From: Actinomycetota bacterium
GTDB taxonomy: Bacteria; Actinomycetota; Geothermincolia; Geothermincolales; RBG-13-55-18
Assembly: GCA_028275245.1 (NCBI GenBank)
Contig: JAPWVA010000047.1
Span: forward strand, 1 to 7,520
Reading direction: 5' to 3'
Length of the DNA stretch: 7,520 bases
The position numbers and the translations under genes are program-made. This document shows, piece by piece, positions 6,463 to 7,520 of this stretch. How positions within the stretch are numbered: the stretch's first letter is position 1; each line of letters starts with the position of its first letter. Under the pieces are notes generated by a model. It had not been told where the DNA came from. It was given only the letters and a program-made list of their open reading frames with translations, and did no database searches.

Positions 6463-6472
6463 TCCCTATCCC

Positions 6473-7520
6473 TCAACCCTCGGTCACCACCTGGGAGAAA
6501 TCGGCGAAGGAACGATACAGGGAGACCACCTCCCGGAGCAGGGCCAAGCGGTTCTCCCTTAGCCTCTCGTCCTCCCCCATCACGAATATCTCGGCGAAGA
6601 ACCTGTCCACGGAGGGAACCAGCTCCAGGAGCACCTCCAGGGCCTTCCCGTACTCGCACTCGTCCAGGTAACGCTGGAGGGGTTCCTGGGACCAGGTCAA
6701 CCGGGAGTAGAGCTCCCGCTCCGCCTCCTCCAGGAGCAGGTTCTCGTTAAGGCTTGTCCCGGCGCCCTGGCGGGAGAGGTTGTAGCATCTCTCGAAGCCG
6801 GTGTATATCCTCTGGAGCCTCCCTTCCCTCCTCGCCTCCTCCATGGCCAACAACCTACCCTCGGCGTCCAGCACGTCCCGCAGGGCAAAGGGAAGTACGG
6901 CATCGACCAGGTCGTAATCGTGGCCCTCGCCTATCATGAACTGGCGAAACCTCTGCCGGAAGAAGTCGCTCACCTGCTCCAGCGTCTCTTGGGGCTCCTC
7001 CAGGCCCAACAGCCCGGCGGCTTTCTCGAAGACCCTCTCCAGGTCCAGGTGAAGGCCGGCGTGGCGGAGGACCTGGATCATGCCCACCGCCTGGCGGCGT
7101 AGGGCATAGGGGTCCTCCGAGCCGGAAGGCATTAGTCCCACCGAAAAGCATCCCACCAGGTTGTCGGTCTTCTCCGCCAGGGAGAGGACGGCACCGGCGA
7201 GGGTACCGGGAAGCCGATCACCTGACCAGCGGGGGAGGTAGTGTTCCTCGATGGCTCGGGCCACCTCCCCGTCCTCGCCGCCTTCCAGGGCGTAGATCCT
7301 GCCCATGATCCCCTGTAGGGAAGGGAACTCCACCACCATGGAGGTCACCAAGTCGGCCTTGCAGAGCAGGCCAGCGCGGGCTGCTTTCTCCCTCACGCCC
7401 TCATCCAGGTGAGCCCCCTCCGCGATGAGGGCTGCTAGCTCGGACAGGCGAAGCGACTTATCATATAGGGTGCCCAACCTGGCCTGCCACACCACATGGC
7501 GCAGGTCCTCCAACCTCTCC
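6473..7520 (-). CDS. glyS: glycyl-tRNA synthetase beta subunit, C-terminal half (5' end beyond the right edge)
   Basis: GlyS is the tRNA-binding beta chain of the bacterial alpha2-beta2 glycyl-tRNA synthetase, which charges tRNA-Gly in the cytoplasm together with the catalytic alpha chain GlyQ. The visible 348 codons carry the highly typical block CKADLVTSMVVEFPSLQGIM, followed by GRIYALEGGEDGEVARAIEE, HYLPRWSGD and SGSEDPYALRRQAVG. The C-terminal part, ending in LALLREVVSLYRSFADFSQV, is the DALR-type anticodon-binding domain. The stop is TGA at 6475-6473. Complete GlyS is about 690 aa, so about half of the gene is missing on the right. The frame remains open to the window edge, so an initiation codon at the TTG 7513 is not the real start. 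By the usual order, glyQ should lie farther upstream. The next gene, ppdK, begins 163 nt later and appears to have its own promoter. Confidence 0.97.
   Translation of the reverse strand, partial: ERLEDLRHVVWQARLGTLYDKSLRLSELAALIAEGAHLDEGVREKAARAGLLCKADLVTSMVVEFPSLQGIMGRIYALEGGEDGEVARAIEEHYLPRWSGDRLPGTLAGAVLSLAEKTDNLVGCFSVGLMPSGSEDPYALRRQAVGMIQVLRHAGLHLDLERVFEKAAGLLGLEEPQETLEQVSDFFRQRFRQFMIGEGHDYDLVDAVLPFALRDVLDAEGRLLAMEEARREGRLQRIYTGFERCYNLSRQGAGTSLNENLLLEEAERELYSRLTWSQEPLQRYLDECEYGKALEVLLELVPSVDRFFAEIFVMGEDERLRENRLALLREVVSLYRSFADFSQVVTEG

Noticed and set aside
1..7520. CRISPR arrays, tRNA or rRNA genes, insertion sequences, phage or defence genes
   Set aside because: I looked for direct repeats with spacers, tRNA-like cloverleaf ends, transposase motifs and terminal inverted repeats, and saw none. 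The window is nearly filled by five conserved genes.

Overview
This is an ordinary stretch of a GC-rich bacterial chromosome (roughly 60-65% GC by eye). Every gene I can support lies on the minus strand. In the direction of transcription, from right to left, the order is: the C-terminal half of glyS (glycyl-tRNA synthetase beta subunit, running off the right edge), ppdK (pyruvate, phosphate dikinase), a flavodoxin-fold NAD(P)H/FMN-type flavoprotein with a four-cysteine motif, dgt (dNTP triphosphohydrolase), and dnaG (DNA primase, running off the left edge). The set is clearly bacterial. A glyS...dnaG neighbourhood with ppdK and dgt between them recalls the glyQ-glyS-...-dnaG-rpoD neighbourhood of Bacillota and some deep-branching Actinomycetota. 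I cannot choose between those lineages from sequence alone. By that synteny I expect glyQ beyond the right edge and rpoD/sigA beyond the left edge; neither is visible.

Layout. 6473-7520 is the glyS 3' part. 6310-6472 is a 163-nt gap with an imperfect stem-loop, a TATAAT -10-like box, a leader of about 90 nt with two small stem-loops, and a strong RBS for ppdK. 3655-6309 is ppdK, complete at 884 aa. 3540-3654 is a gap holding two strong hairpins, the second followed by a T-rich run that resembles a terminator lying almost directly before the next RBS. 2937-3539 is the flavoprotein, best started at a TTG. 1936-2940 is dgt, whose ATG overlaps the flavoprotein stop as ATGA. 1761-1935 is a gap with a 12-bp perfect palindrome and no clear promoter. 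1-1760 is dnaG, 586 codons visible. No gap exceeds 175 nt, and I saw no tRNA, rRNA, CRISPR or insertion sequence.

Function. glyS, dgt and dnaG belong to information processing: tRNA charging, nucleotide-pool control and replication priming. ppdK is a central-carbon enzyme that interconverts pyruvate and PEP. The flavoprotein is the odd member; its ATGA overlap suggests it is translated together with dgt. I did not find a previously undescribed system. The observations worth a second look are the flavoprotein-dgt coupling, the terminator-like hairpin between ppdK and that pair, the lack of a PPDK regulatory-protein gene beside ppdK, and the unclear start and GC-poor 3' end of dnaG.
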